Origin: Methylomonas sp. | GTDB taxonomy: Bacteria; Pseudomonadota; Gammaproteobacteria; Methylococcales; Methylomonadaceae | Reading direction: 5' to 3' | Assembly: GCA_026989715.1 (NCBI GenBank) | Contig: JALSIU010000029.1 | Location: 1 to 6,183 of the forward strand | Length of the DNA stretch: 6,183 nt | Shown here: in pieces, positions 1-6,183 of the stretch | Position numbering within the stretch: the first letter of the stretch is position 1 | How the letters are laid out: the number at the start of each line of letters is the position of its first letter | Notes under the pieces: generated by a model | What the model saw: the letters and a program-made list of their open reading frames with translations, nothing else | The model's database searches: none | What the model was told of the DNA's origin: nothing | Made by a program: the position numbers and the translations under genes

Positions 1-332
1 GTGATACTTATGTTCTGGTGGCTAAGCAGTTATTAAAAAATGATGCCGATGTTGGTATTTTTCTTGCTGAGGCATATGATGATTTATCTAAGATGATTAA
101 AAAACAATTGCGTATATTGGTGCGCAGTCAAATTAGTGTTATTCATCACTCGCTTATGATAGGGCCTCGATTACTCGATCAACGTAAAAATATTAGTAAT
201 ATATTGGTCAATATGCATCATGACACGAAAGGTAAGGGTGTATTGCAAAGCCTTAGCTTTCAGCAGTGGGAAGTGGTTGATGATGAGAAAATGGAGTTTA
301 TGATTGATTTAATGGATACTTTGACAATGTAA
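1..332 (+). CDS. PhnD-type ABC transporter substrate-binding protein, C-terminal part (5' end outside window)
   Basis: The reading frame is open from base 3 to the TAA at 330-332, so this is the end of a longer gene. A GTG at 18 could serve as a start, but the frame continues upstream of it (DTYVL before VAKQLL) and the protein would be far too short for its family, so I treat it as 5'-truncated by the window. The visible part resembles the last lobe of periplasmic phosphate/phosphite/phosphonate binding proteins (PhnD family): a segment on access to the bound site (DADVGIFLAEAYDDL), a strand plus 'S..S..HHSLMIGPRL', a helix with 'LVNMHHDTKGKGVLQSL', and a terminal WEVVDDEKMEFMIDLMDTL. Family members bind oxyanions for uptake, and some are sensor-linked. 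The ligand cannot be told from this fragment, and the signal peptide would lie outside the window. The stop overlaps the start of the nucleotidase gene by one base. Family assignment is from remembered conserved patterns. Confidence 0.72.
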   Translation, partial: DTYVLVAKQLLKNDADVGIFLAEAYDDLSKMIKKQLRILVRSQISVIHHSLMIGPRLLDQRKNISNILVNMHHDTKGKGVLQSLSFQQWEVVDDEKMEFMIDLMDTLTM

Positions 333-1237
333 TGGAATTTACAGGGAAATTAGTCGTTGCGGTATCATCGAGAGCCTTATTTAATTTAGATGAATCCCAT
401 CATATTTTTGAAACACAAGGAAAGGAAGCGTATTGTGCTTATCAAATTGAACATGAAGATGATATTTTAGACCCTGGCTTTGGTTATGAATTGGTACGTA
501 AGCTTTTAGCGATTAATGCGCAAACTAAAAACAAACAACCATTAGTTGAAGTCATTTTGTTATCACAAAATAGTGCAGATACCGGCCTACGTATTTTTAA
601 CTCTATTGAGCATTATGGTCTTGATATTACGCGAGCCGCTTTTACAGGAGGTGCTTCTCCTTATGGGTATATTCCTGCATTTGGCGCGCATTTGTTTTTA
701 TCCGCTAATGCAGAGGATGTCACGAATGCATTAGCTGCAGGTTTTGCTGCCGCCACTATTTTATCAGGTGCTTTACAAGCCTCAAATGTTGAACAATTAC
801 GGATTGCTTTCGATGGTGATGCCGTTTTATTTTCCGACCAATCAGAACGCATTTATCAACAGCAAGGTTTGGCCGCATTTACTGAAAATGAAAAGAATGC
901 GGCAAAAGTGCCTTTATTAGATGGTCCTTTTAAAGGTTTTTTAGCGGCCTTACAATGTATACAAGCAGAATTTTCCACAGAAAAATCGCCTATTCGAACG
1001 GCTTTGGTAACGGCAAGGTCAGCGCCGGCTCATGAGCGGGTGATACGGACTTTACGCCAATGGGGAATTCGCATTGATGAAGCGTTATTTTTAGGGGGCA
1101 TGCCAAAACAAGATTTTTTGACTGCATTTGGTGCTGATATATTTTTTGACGATCAAAAAAAGCATTGTGAAGCGGCGGCAGAGCATATTTCTACCGCTCA
1201 TGTGCCTCATGGGGTTGCCAATCAAGTTGATACATAA
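332..1237 (+). CDS. cN-I-type cytosolic 5'-nucleotidase
   Basis: This 301-residue protein matches the cytosolic 5'-nucleotidase I family (Pfam 5-nucleotidase, HAD superfamily), which hydrolyses nucleoside 5'-monophosphates, often AMP, to nucleoside and phosphate in the cytoplasm. Visible signatures are VSSRALF near residues 11-17, VEVILLSQNSADTGLRIFNS at about 72-91, YGLDITRAAFTGG at 95-107, the HAD-like acidic motif AFDGDAVLFSD at 159-169, LVTARSAPAHERV at 225-237, and a late acidic motif FFDD at 271-274. Length and motif order fit a complete bacterial member, with no signal peptide or membrane segment. The ATG at 332 shares its A with the upstream TAA (TAATG). I see no good Shine-Dalgarno sequence before it, which suggests coupled translation with the binding-protein gene. 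The last 47 bp overlap the 3' end of the convergent minus-strand gene. Substrate preference cannot be read from sequence; AMP is the family default. Confidence 0.9.
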   Translation: MEFTGKLVVAVSSRALFNLDESHHIFETQGKEAYCAYQIEHEDDILDPGFGYELVRKLLAINAQTKNKQPLVEVILLSQNSADTGLRIFNSIEHYGLDITRAAFTGGASPYGYIPAFGAHLFLSANAEDVTNALAAGFAAATILSGALQASNVEQLRIAFDGDAVLFSDQSERIYQQQGLAAFTENEKNAAKVPLLDGPFKGFLAALQCIQAEFSTEKSPIRTALVTARSAPAHERVIRTLRQWGIRIDEALFLGGMPKQDFLTAFGADIFFDDQKKHCEAAAEHISTAHVPHGVANQVDT

Positions 1238-2696
1238 TAAAACCGGGGGCATTTTCTAGCAGCTTTGATAATAGTGCCGTTTTTTTACCTACCTCTATAA
1301 CAGAACCGGTTAAAAATTTGTATTTAGGTGATGTAAGTAGAAAGTTCAAGTCTGTATTGACTTTGCAGAGTATTGCCGTACCTGTAAAGTGCTGATTACT
1401 GACTGAGGTTACTTTGGCATTGGAGCTAAAATTTTCGATCAGCAGTTGATAATTATTATGGTTAATTGTGTCAGTTGCTACATTTCTTATAATGCTAAGT
1501 AGTGGCCTATTTCTATTGTCGGAGCTAATGATTAGCTCTTCTGTTCTACCTGTGAAATCGTGTAATTCGATTAATGCAAAGCCTAATTTATGACTTTCTT
1601 TCATAATTACAGTAGTCATTTCTAGTTCTGGCTTTTTTTTCTCTTGCCAAATATCACTTGCAGAGACCTTTTTTAGAGATTTTGTTTCATATTCAAAGGG
1701 TTGCAATTCCAGATTCTTCGCGTCAACATATGAGCGGATAGATGCTTTATGGCTATTTTCTTTTTGCGTATGTTTTTCAATAAAACACACTACATCAGTA
1801 AAGCCGTAGGCAATCTTGGACTTTTTAGGCGGTGCTTTTAATAAACTGGGGATAAAGGCTTGATGTTTCGTCAGTTTATCAACAAGAAAAGAGAAATTAT
1901 TAGTTTGTAGTATGGGGGTAATGAGGCTGGTATCGATAAAAACAGCATTTGAGGGAAACTGTGAATGAGGTGTAATGCTTTGAATGGTAATAGGCTGGTC
2001 GTAGCTCCAAAAGTATAGACAGTGGGCTGAGTATAGGTTGGTCAAGACCAGGTGTTGACTATGTTGTTGTACTAATAGGTATAAATCTTCAATTTCTTTT
2101 TGTTTTAAATAATTTGCTTGGCAGAGGCTAAATAATAGTACTGCTTTTATATTGTTGATTATATAAACTTGTTTTTTAAAGAAAGAGAAGCGGTCATCGA
2201 TTGATGTATCAAATAGTCCCTTGCTACCTGCTAAATGATACAGTTTACCTATGATTTCCCATAGTTCTCTTGATGGCACATCATAAATTAATGCACTTTG
2301 CTTTAAGCATAACCCTACAATTTGAATACAACGATTTATTGCTAAATTAGCTGGCTCTTTTGTTAATACTTTACTAAGGTGGAAATAGAGTAAGGCATGA
2401 TGGCGTAATAAATTGATACTTAAGCGTGCAATCTTGCGCTTTTTGCCATCTAAGACACCTATTTCCGATGTAAATAAAGGCTCTAAATCTATATTTAATT
2501 GTATGGCGATAGGCGTTAGTTCATTAAGAATAAGTTCAATATGTGCTTGAAATTTTTCTTGGTGTTTACTTAATGTTCTAATGACTAAGTATATGTCATT
2601 GCTTGCTTGTACAGGGTTATTTAAGGCAAGCGTATCCACCCACTTAGAGATTGCCTCAGCTTCTAATGAAAAGGGTAGAGCGCTTGATGTTTGCAT
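1191..2696 (-). CDS. Unrecognised 501-residue soluble protein, possibly an atypical PilZ-like regulator
   Basis: I do not recognise this protein with confidence. It is a long intact frame with ATG at 2696 and TAG at 1191-1193. There is no signal peptide or convincing membrane segment. The first ~230 residues look mostly helical, beginning with a W-x3-L-x3-NP-type segment (KWVDTLALNNPVQASNDIY) and continuing with repeated leucine-rich helices. The middle (about 230-350) is mixed. The C-terminal ~130 residues look like beta strands (GFALIELHDFTGRTEELIIS, then RNRPLLSIIRNV, then YQLLIENF). This layout recalls large gammaproteobacterial proteins with a helical N-terminus and a degenerate PilZ-like beta barrel, where a 'G.V.RW' strand is followed by 'iGie.L'. 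The canonical c-di-GMP motifs RxxxR and [DN]xSxxG are not clearly present, so ligand binding is speculative. No strong Shine-Dalgarno precedes the ATG. It seems AT-richer than the formate dehydrogenase gene upstream, from which 310 bp separate it, so it is probably transcribed on its own. Confidence 0.8.
   Translation of the reverse strand: MQTSSALPFSLEAEAISKWVDTLALNNPVQASNDIYLVIRTLSKHQEKFQAHIELILNELTPIAIQLNIDLEPLFTSEIGVLDGKKRKIARLSINLLRHHALLYFHLSKVLTKEPANLAINRCIQIVGLCLKQSALIYDVPSRELWEIIGKLYHLAGSKGLFDTSIDDRFSFFKKQVYIINNIKAVLLFSLCQANYLKQKEIEDLYLLVQQHSQHLVLTNLYSAHCLYFWSYDQPITIQSITPHSQFPSNAVFIDTSLITPILQTNNFSFLVDKLTKHQAFIPSLLKAPPKKSKIAYGFTDVVCFIEKHTQKENSHKASIRSYVDAKNLELQPFEYETKSLKKVSASDIWQEKKKPELEMTTVIMKESHKLGFALIELHDFTGRTEELIISSDNRNRPLLSIIRNVATDTINHNNYQLLIENFSSNAKVTSVSNQHFTGTAILCKVNTDLNFLLTSPKYKFLTGSVIEVGKKTALLSKLLENAPGFIMYQLDWQPHEAHER
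1248..1286 (+). terminator. Possible intrinsic terminator for the nucleotidase transcript, inside the convergent gene
   Basis: Eleven bases past the nucleotidase stop, GGCA (1248-1251) can pair with TGCC (1275-1278), extended inward by a G-U and an A-U pair, and seven T residues follow at 1280-1286. The stem is short and the loop long. The T run also encodes lysine codons of the minus-strand gene, so it may be there for coding reasons. A weak candidate. Confidence 0.3.
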
Positions 2697-2778
2697 TGTA
2701 AATATTTAAGTTTTTAGCGTGAGTTGGTAATGACAGTTGGAAAATTTATAGAGTCACTTCTATTTTTTATCTATGCTA

Positions 2779-2803
2779 ATGCTTACAAGTTATTTGTAAG
2801 TAT
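2779..2803. repeat. AT-rich inverted repeat upstream of the unnamed gene
   Basis: CTTACAA (2782-2788) and TTGTAAG (2794-2800) form a perfect 7-bp inverted repeat around a 5-base centre, with two further complementary pairs outside a single G/T mismatch (2779-2780 with 2802-2803). There is no T run on either side, so it does not look like an intrinsic terminator. It directly abuts a minus-strand TATAAT (2804-2809) and would cover the start-site region, a position typical of a repressor operator. The regulator is unknown. Confidence 0.45.
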
Positions 2804-2833
2804 ATTATAAAAGCTAAAACTTTAATAATATAA
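2804..2833 (-). promoter_or_regulatory. Possible sigma-70-like promoter for the unnamed gene
   Basis: On the minus strand 2809-2804 reads TATAAT, a perfect -10 hexamer. The best -35 I find is TTATAT at 2833-2828 with an 18-bp spacer, matching only three of six consensus bases. Transcription would start near 2797 and leave a leader of about 100 nt before the ATG at 2696. In such AT-rich DNA a chance TATAAT is quite likely. Confidence 0.3.
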
Positions 2834-2947
2834 AGAGTATTTCACAAAAATGTCATTTAGACTTAGCTCTTTTAAAGCTTAAATGGCTGGAAAAATAAAG
2901 AGGCGTGTTTAAAGGGGGATTTTGACAAGATGTGTGGCAAATGTATT

Positions 2948-2990
2948 GCAGGCAACAACTGCCAGGTATGATTCCGGCAGTGCTGTCTGC
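2948..2990. repeat. Imperfect hairpin after the formate dehydrogenase alpha gene
   Basis: The inner stem pairs ACTGCC (2958-2963) with GGCAGT (2976-2981), extended by GG (2965-2966) with CC (2974-2975) around a one-base bulge. After an internal loop, an outer stem pairs GCAGGC (2948-2953) with GTCTGC (2985-2990), with one G/T position. It starts 16 bp beyond the alpha stop codon. No T run follows on the minus strand, so it is not a standard intrinsic terminator. It could stabilise the mRNA 3' end or be a dispersed palindromic repeat. Confidence 0.5.
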
Positions 2991-3006
2991 GTTTATATTT
3001 CTTTGT

Positions 3007-5781
3007 TTAGTTAATGCGTACTGAAATTTCCCCACCTGCACTGGCTTTAACCGCACAGAACTTGAATTCAGGGATTTTAGCAGAAGGGTCTAAAGCCTCA
3101 TTTGTTATCAAATTGGCACTGGCTTCATTATAACAAAAAGCCATAAACATACTGCCCTCTTGAATGCCTATATCAGCACGAGCATAAGCTGAAATTTTAC
3201 CGCGTCGTGATTCAATCGTAATAATTTCGCCAGCAGTTACGCCTAGTTTTTCTAAATCAACAGGGTGTACCATGACTACCGGGTCTGGCTCAATAGCATC
3301 TAATGTCGGTGAATGTCGTGTCATGCTACCAGTATGCCAGTGCTCTAGTTGACGACCCGTAATAAAGATAAGCGGGAACTCTTCATCAGGCATTTCATCT
3401 GCATGAATATAGGATGCCGGGACAAAACGGCCTTTACCGGATTCGGTAGGAAAGCCATTTGTAAAGATAACCGGCTCGCCAGGGTCGCCTACATTTTCTA
3501 ACGGGTAAGTTAAAGAATCTTCATTTTCTAGGCGATCCCAAGTCATACCGGCAATACTGCCCATTGCTAGGCGCATTTCATTAAAGACATCTTCAGGGCC
3601 GTTATAATTCCAGCCACAACCTAAGCGATTAGCAATTTCTTGCAAAATCCATAAGTCTTGTTTGGCATCGCCTGGTGGGTTAACGGCTTTACGCCCCATT
3701 TGTACGCGTCTGTCAGTATTGGAAAAAGTTCCGTCTTTTTCATAGAAAGCAGATGCAGGTAAAATGACATCTGCAAAACCAGCCGTTTCAGTCAAGAAAA
3801 TATCTTGTACCACTAAATGCTCTAAGTGGGCAAAGGCTTCACGGACATGGTTTTGATTAGGGTCGGACATAGCTGGATTTTCACCCTCAACAAACATACC
3901 ATACACTTTACCCTCTAAAATGGCATGAATCATTTCCACAGTCGTTAAGCCGCGTTTCGGATCTAGCTTAACATCCCATAGTTTTTCATATTTAGCTTGG
4001 TTAGCTGGATCTTCAACAGGCTCATAATCAGGGTAAACCATTGGAATGAGTCCCACATCAGAAGCACCTTGGACATTATTTTGACCACGTAATGGATGTA
4101 AACCTGTACCGGGTCGTCCAATTTGTCCTGTCATTAATGCTAAAGCAATTAAACAGCGTGAATTATCGGTACCATGAATATGTTGTGAGATGCCCATACC
4201 CCATAAAATCATAGAGCCTTTTGAGGTCGCGTAAAGTCTAGCGACTTCACGTAATGTATTTGCATCAATACCACAGATAGGAGCGACTTTTTCAGGGCTG
4301 TAATCCTTCAAGTGTTGCTGCATAAACTCGAAATCTTCGGTATGCTTTTTGATGTAGTCATCATTTTGCAAACCTTCCTCTAAGATGACATGCATTATGC
4401 CGTTTAGGAGTGCAACATCGGTATCAGGCCGGAAAGCCAAATGGTATGATGCATATTTAGCAATCGCAGTACGATTCGGGTCGATTAAAATAATTTTGGT
4501 TCCCGTTTTGGTTGCATTTTTCATGAAGGTTGCGCCAACGGGGTGGTTTACGGTTGGATTAGAACCGATAATAATAACCACTTCTGCCAATTTCACATCT
4601 TCAACCGGGTTAGATACTGCGCCGGAGCCTAAGCATTCTAGTAAAGCAACCACCGATGAGGCGTGACACAAGCGAGTACAATGATCAACATTGTTAGAGC
4701 CAAAGCCGGTTCTGATCAATTTCTGAAATAAATAAGCTTCTTCATTACTGCCTTTAGCCGAACCTAAGCCCGCTAATGCTTTTTTACCTTTTTCATCACG
4801 AATTTTTTTCAGGCCACCTGCTGCAAAATCTAGTGCCTCATCCCATGTTGCTTCGCGAAAAACTTTATCCAAATCATTTGGATCTAGTAATTCTGTTGTT
4901 TTGGCAACACCATCTCGCCTGATAAGTGGTTTGGTTAAGCGTAACGGGTTGTGAATATAGTTAAAGCCATAGCGACCTTTAACACATAGGCGAAATTTAT
5001 TGGTATCACCGTTACGCCCTTCTGTATAAAGAATTTTGTCATCTTTAACATGATATTTGATTAAACAGCCCACGCCACAATATGGACAAGTTGAATTAAC
5101 CGTTTTATCAGCAACTTCTAAACCGACATTATTGGCCGGCATTAAAGCGCCGGTTGGACAAGCTTGTACACACTCACCACAAGCAACACAGCTACTAGCT
5201 GCCATAGGGTCGGCAATATCAAAAACGATTTCAGCCTGTGCGCCACGATTGGCAAAACCAATCACATCATTCATTTGCTCTTCACGACAGGCGCGTAAGC
5301 AACGAGTACACTGAATACAGGCATCCATATTGACGGCAATGGCCGGGTGCGATAAATCTGCCGCCGGTTGTGTGCGAGCTTTAAAGCGCGGCGTTCCTAC
5401 TTGTAGTTTTTTGACCCACAGGTCTAATTCTGAATCGAGTTTATAAGGTGACTCACCTTGCTCAGGCATATCCGATTTTAGTAGCTCAAGCACCATTTTT
5501 TGTGATTTTAAGGCACGCTCGCTATTAGCTTGTACATTCATGCCTTCAGTCGGCATGCGGCAACAAGACGGAGCTAAGGTTCTTTCGCCATCAATTTCTA
5601 CGACACAGGCACGACAATTGCCGTCAGCGCGTAAACCTTCTGTGTAGCAAAGGTGTGGAATTTCTTTGTTGTAACGTTTTGCCGTTTGCAAGATGGTTTC
5701 ATTAGCAAAGGCGGTTACCTCTTCACCATCAAGCTTAAAATTGATCATAGGGTTATTTAAAGTATCTGGGTTTGCAGCCAT
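3007..5781 (-). CDS. fdhA: NAD-dependent formate dehydrogenase, alpha (catalytic, bis-MGD) subunit, FDH1 type
   Basis: This 924-residue protein oxidises formate to CO2 at a molybdopterin-bound Mo or W centre in the cytoplasm and passes electrons to the beta subunit. N-terminal region: [2Fe-2S] ligands C45, C56, C59 and C73 (or C74); two ferredoxin-type [4Fe-4S] sets, C155/158/161/165 and C198/201/204/208; then the molybdopterin-domain cluster CPYCGVGC with C232, C235, C239 and C266. The active site is VDHCTRLCH, where C372 followed by H373 fits the metal-ligand position held by selenocysteine in E. coli FdhF. Further markers are HPLRGQNNVQGASDVG and a C-terminal dinucleotide-binding domain from FITGRQLEHWHTGSMTRHSP. 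The NuoG-type His-Cys3 cluster motif of FdsA-type enzymes is absent between the [2Fe-2S] and ferredoxin domains. That, and wording such as LRADGNCRACVVEI, fits methylotroph FDH1 (Fdh1A, tungsten-type) as I recall it. I chose ATG 5781 over an in-frame ATG at 5835 because AGGT lies nine bases before it and it avoids overlapping the beta gene. Confidence 0.96.
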   Translation of the reverse strand: MAANPDTLNNPMINFKLDGEEVTAFANETILQTAKRYNKEIPHLCYTEGLRADGNCRACVVEIDGERTLAPSCCRMPTEGMNVQANSERALKSQKMVLELLKSDMPEQGESPYKLDSELDLWVKKLQVGTPRFKARTQPAADLSHPAIAVNMDACIQCTRCLRACREEQMNDVIGFANRGAQAEIVFDIADPMAASSCVACGECVQACPTGALMPANNVGLEVADKTVNSTCPYCGVGCLIKYHVKDDKILYTEGRNGDTNKFRLCVKGRYGFNYIHNPLRLTKPLIRRDGVAKTTELLDPNDLDKVFREATWDEALDFAAGGLKKIRDEKGKKALAGLGSAKGSNEEAYLFQKLIRTGFGSNNVDHCTRLCHASSVVALLECLGSGAVSNPVEDVKLAEVVIIIGSNPTVNHPVGATFMKNATKTGTKIILIDPNRTAIAKYASYHLAFRPDTDVALLNGIMHVILEEGLQNDDYIKKHTEDFEFMQQHLKDYSPEKVAPICGIDANTLREVARLYATSKGSMILWGMGISQHIHGTDNSRCLIALALMTGQIGRPGTGLHPLRGQNNVQGASDVGLIPMVYPDYEPVEDPANQAKYEKLWDVKLDPKRGLTTVEMIHAILEGKVYGMFVEGENPAMSDPNQNHVREAFAHLEHLVVQDIFLTETAGFADVILPASAFYEKDGTFSNTDRRVQMGRKAVNPPGDAKQDLWILQEIANRLGCGWNYNGPEDVFNEMRLAMGSIAGMTWDRLENEDSLTYPLENVGDPGEPVIFTNGFPTESGKGRFVPASYIHADEMPDEEFPLIFITGRQLEHWHTGSMTRHSPTLDAIEPDPVVMVHPVDLEKLGVTAGEIITIESRRGKISAYARADIGIQEGSMFMAFCYNEASANLITNEALDPSAKIPEFKFCAVKASAGGEISVRIN

Positions 5782-5790
5782 AGTGTTGTT

Positions 5791-5794
5791 ACCT
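5791..5794 (-). promoter_or_regulatory. Ribosome binding site that decides the alpha-subunit start
   Basis: On the minus strand AGGT sits nine bases before the ATG at 5781, inside the 20-bp gap between the beta and alpha genes. It supports this start rather than the ATG 54 bases further upstream, which lies within the beta coding region. Confidence 0.6.
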
Positions 5795-5801
5795 ATTATA
5801 A

Positions 5802-6183
5802 TTAAAGCTCTTCTGGAAAATACTTGATTGCGCAACGCACTGGGTTAGGTGCAGCCTGTCCTAGCCCGCAGATAGATGCATCAACCATGACGGAGGATAG
5901 CTCTTCTAGTAATTCGGTATTCCAGTCCTGCTCTTCCATTAAAGCGGCAGCTTTGCTTGTTCCTACGCGACAAGGTGTGCATTGACCACAGGACTCTTCT
6001 TCAAAGAATTTCATGGCATTGAGAGCTAATTCTTTGACGCTATCTTGTTTAGAGAACACGACGACTGCAGCCGAACCGATAAAACAGCCATGTTCATTTA
6101 GGGTATCAAAATCCATTGGAATATCTGCCATTGATTCGGGCAAAATGCCGCCTGAAGCACCGCCTGGGAAATAACCATAAAAT
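5802..6183 (-). CDS. fdhB: NAD-dependent formate dehydrogenase, beta (NuoF-like) subunit, C-terminal part (5' end outside window)
   Basis: The frame is open to the right edge and ends in TAA at 5802-5804, giving 126 visible C-terminal residues. They match the end of NuoF/HoxF/FdsB-type flavoproteins, which bind FMN and NAD(H). GGASGGILPES is followed by the MDFDTLNEHGCFIGSAAVVVF block, then the [4Fe-4S] ligands of the NuoF N3-type cluster, EESCGQCTPCRVGT, with the fourth cysteine in DASICGLGQ. The cluster takes electrons from the alpha subunit toward FMN and NAD+. Apparent starts near 6143 are internal, because the conserved GGASGG motif lies upstream of them. The gene precedes the alpha gene by 20 bp on the same strand, so they are co-transcribed. 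In methylotroph FDH1 the beta subunit is a NuoE-NuoF fusion; whether that holds here, or whether a separate gamma gene exists, lies outside the window. Confidence 0.93.
   Translation of the reverse strand, partial: FYGYFPGGASGGILPESMADIPMDFDTLNEHGCFIGSAAVVVFSKQDSVKELALNAMKFFEEESCGQCTPCRVGTSKAAALMEEQDWNTELLEELSSVMVDASICGLGQAAPNPVRCAIKYFPEEL

Larger units (their letters stand above)
2697..3006. other. 310-bp non-coding gap between the unnamed gene and the formate dehydrogenase alpha gene
   Basis: Both flanking genes are on the minus strand. No frame here looks like a real protein: a minus-strand frame covering 2853-3056 overlaps the end of the alpha gene and has no family-like pattern. The half next to the alpha gene is of mixed composition and contains an imperfect hairpin (2948-2990). 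The half next to the unnamed gene is very AT-rich and contains a TATAAT hexamer and an inverted repeat (2779-2803). I see no tRNA, small accessory fdh gene or insertion-sequence remnant. Confidence 0.7.

Noticed and set aside
18..332. A stand-alone 104-residue protein starting at GTG 18
   Set aside because: The frame is open back to base 3 and the similarity is to the end of a much longer binding-protein family, so it is a 5'-truncated gene.
546..734. Small plus-strand frame of 62 residues with a hydrophobic stretch
   Set aside because: It lies wholly within the nucleotidase gene in another frame and has no ribosome binding site or family pattern.
661..852. Minus-strand frame of 63 residues
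   Set aside because: It is antisense to the conserved core of the nucleotidase and has no independent support.
1150..1205. Minus-strand intrinsic terminator for the unnamed gene
   Set aside because: A GAGCGG/CCGCTT stem can be drawn, but its loop contains the stop codon and the T run lies about eight bases beyond the stem, too far for a convincing terminator.
2853..3056. Minus-strand frame of 67 residues with four cysteines
   Set aside because: It overlaps the 3' end of the alpha subunit gene, its cysteines form no metal-binding pattern, and its composition is not protein-like.
4385..5314. Two plus-strand frames (4385-4666 and 5057-5314)
   Set aside because: Both are antisense shadows of strongly conserved parts of the alpha subunit.
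5782..5835. Eighteen-residue N-terminal extension of the alpha subunit from ATG 5835
   Set aside because: It would overlap the end of the beta gene, does not resemble the family, and the better ribosome binding site precedes the ATG at 5781. A Tat-like reading of its RR is unlikely for a cytoplasmic NAD-dependent enzyme.

Overview
The window reads as ordinary chromosomal sequence from an AT-rich gammaproteobacterium. The best fit is a methane- or methanol-oxidising (C1) organism of the Methylococcales type. That is an inference from the formate dehydrogenase, whose sequence closely follows the tungsten-type FDH1 of methylotrophs as I remember it; no rRNA or other taxonomic marker is present.

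Left part, plus strand (1-1237): the 3' end of a gene for a PhnD-type (phosphate/phosphite/phosphonate) ABC-transporter substrate-binding protein. Its stop codon overlaps the start of a complete cN-I-type cytosolic 5'-nucleotidase gene (TAATG junction), so the two are probably translationally coupled. Centre, minus strand (1191-2696): a 501-residue soluble protein that I cannot name. It is convergent with the nucleotidase and the two coding regions overlap by 47 bp at their 3' ends. A 310-bp non-coding gap (2697-3006) follows. It holds a possible promoter with an adjoining inverted repeat for the 501-residue gene, and a larger imperfect hairpin just past the end of the next gene.

Right part, minus strand (3007-6183): the end of an NAD-dependent formate dehydrogenase operon. 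The 3' part of the beta (NuoF-like, FMN/NADH) subunit gene runs off the right edge and is followed, after 20 bp, by the complete alpha (molybdopterin, catalytic) subunit gene. Together they would oxidise formate to CO2 and pass electrons through iron-sulfur clusters in alpha to FMN and NAD+ in beta, the last energy-yielding step of C1 oxidation.

I found no mobile element, CRISPR array, tRNA or rRNA, and no clear new multi-gene system. The points most worth a second look are the unnamed 501-residue protein, the coupled binding-protein/nucleotidase pair, the convergent overlap with a possible embedded terminator, and the two inverted repeats in the gap.
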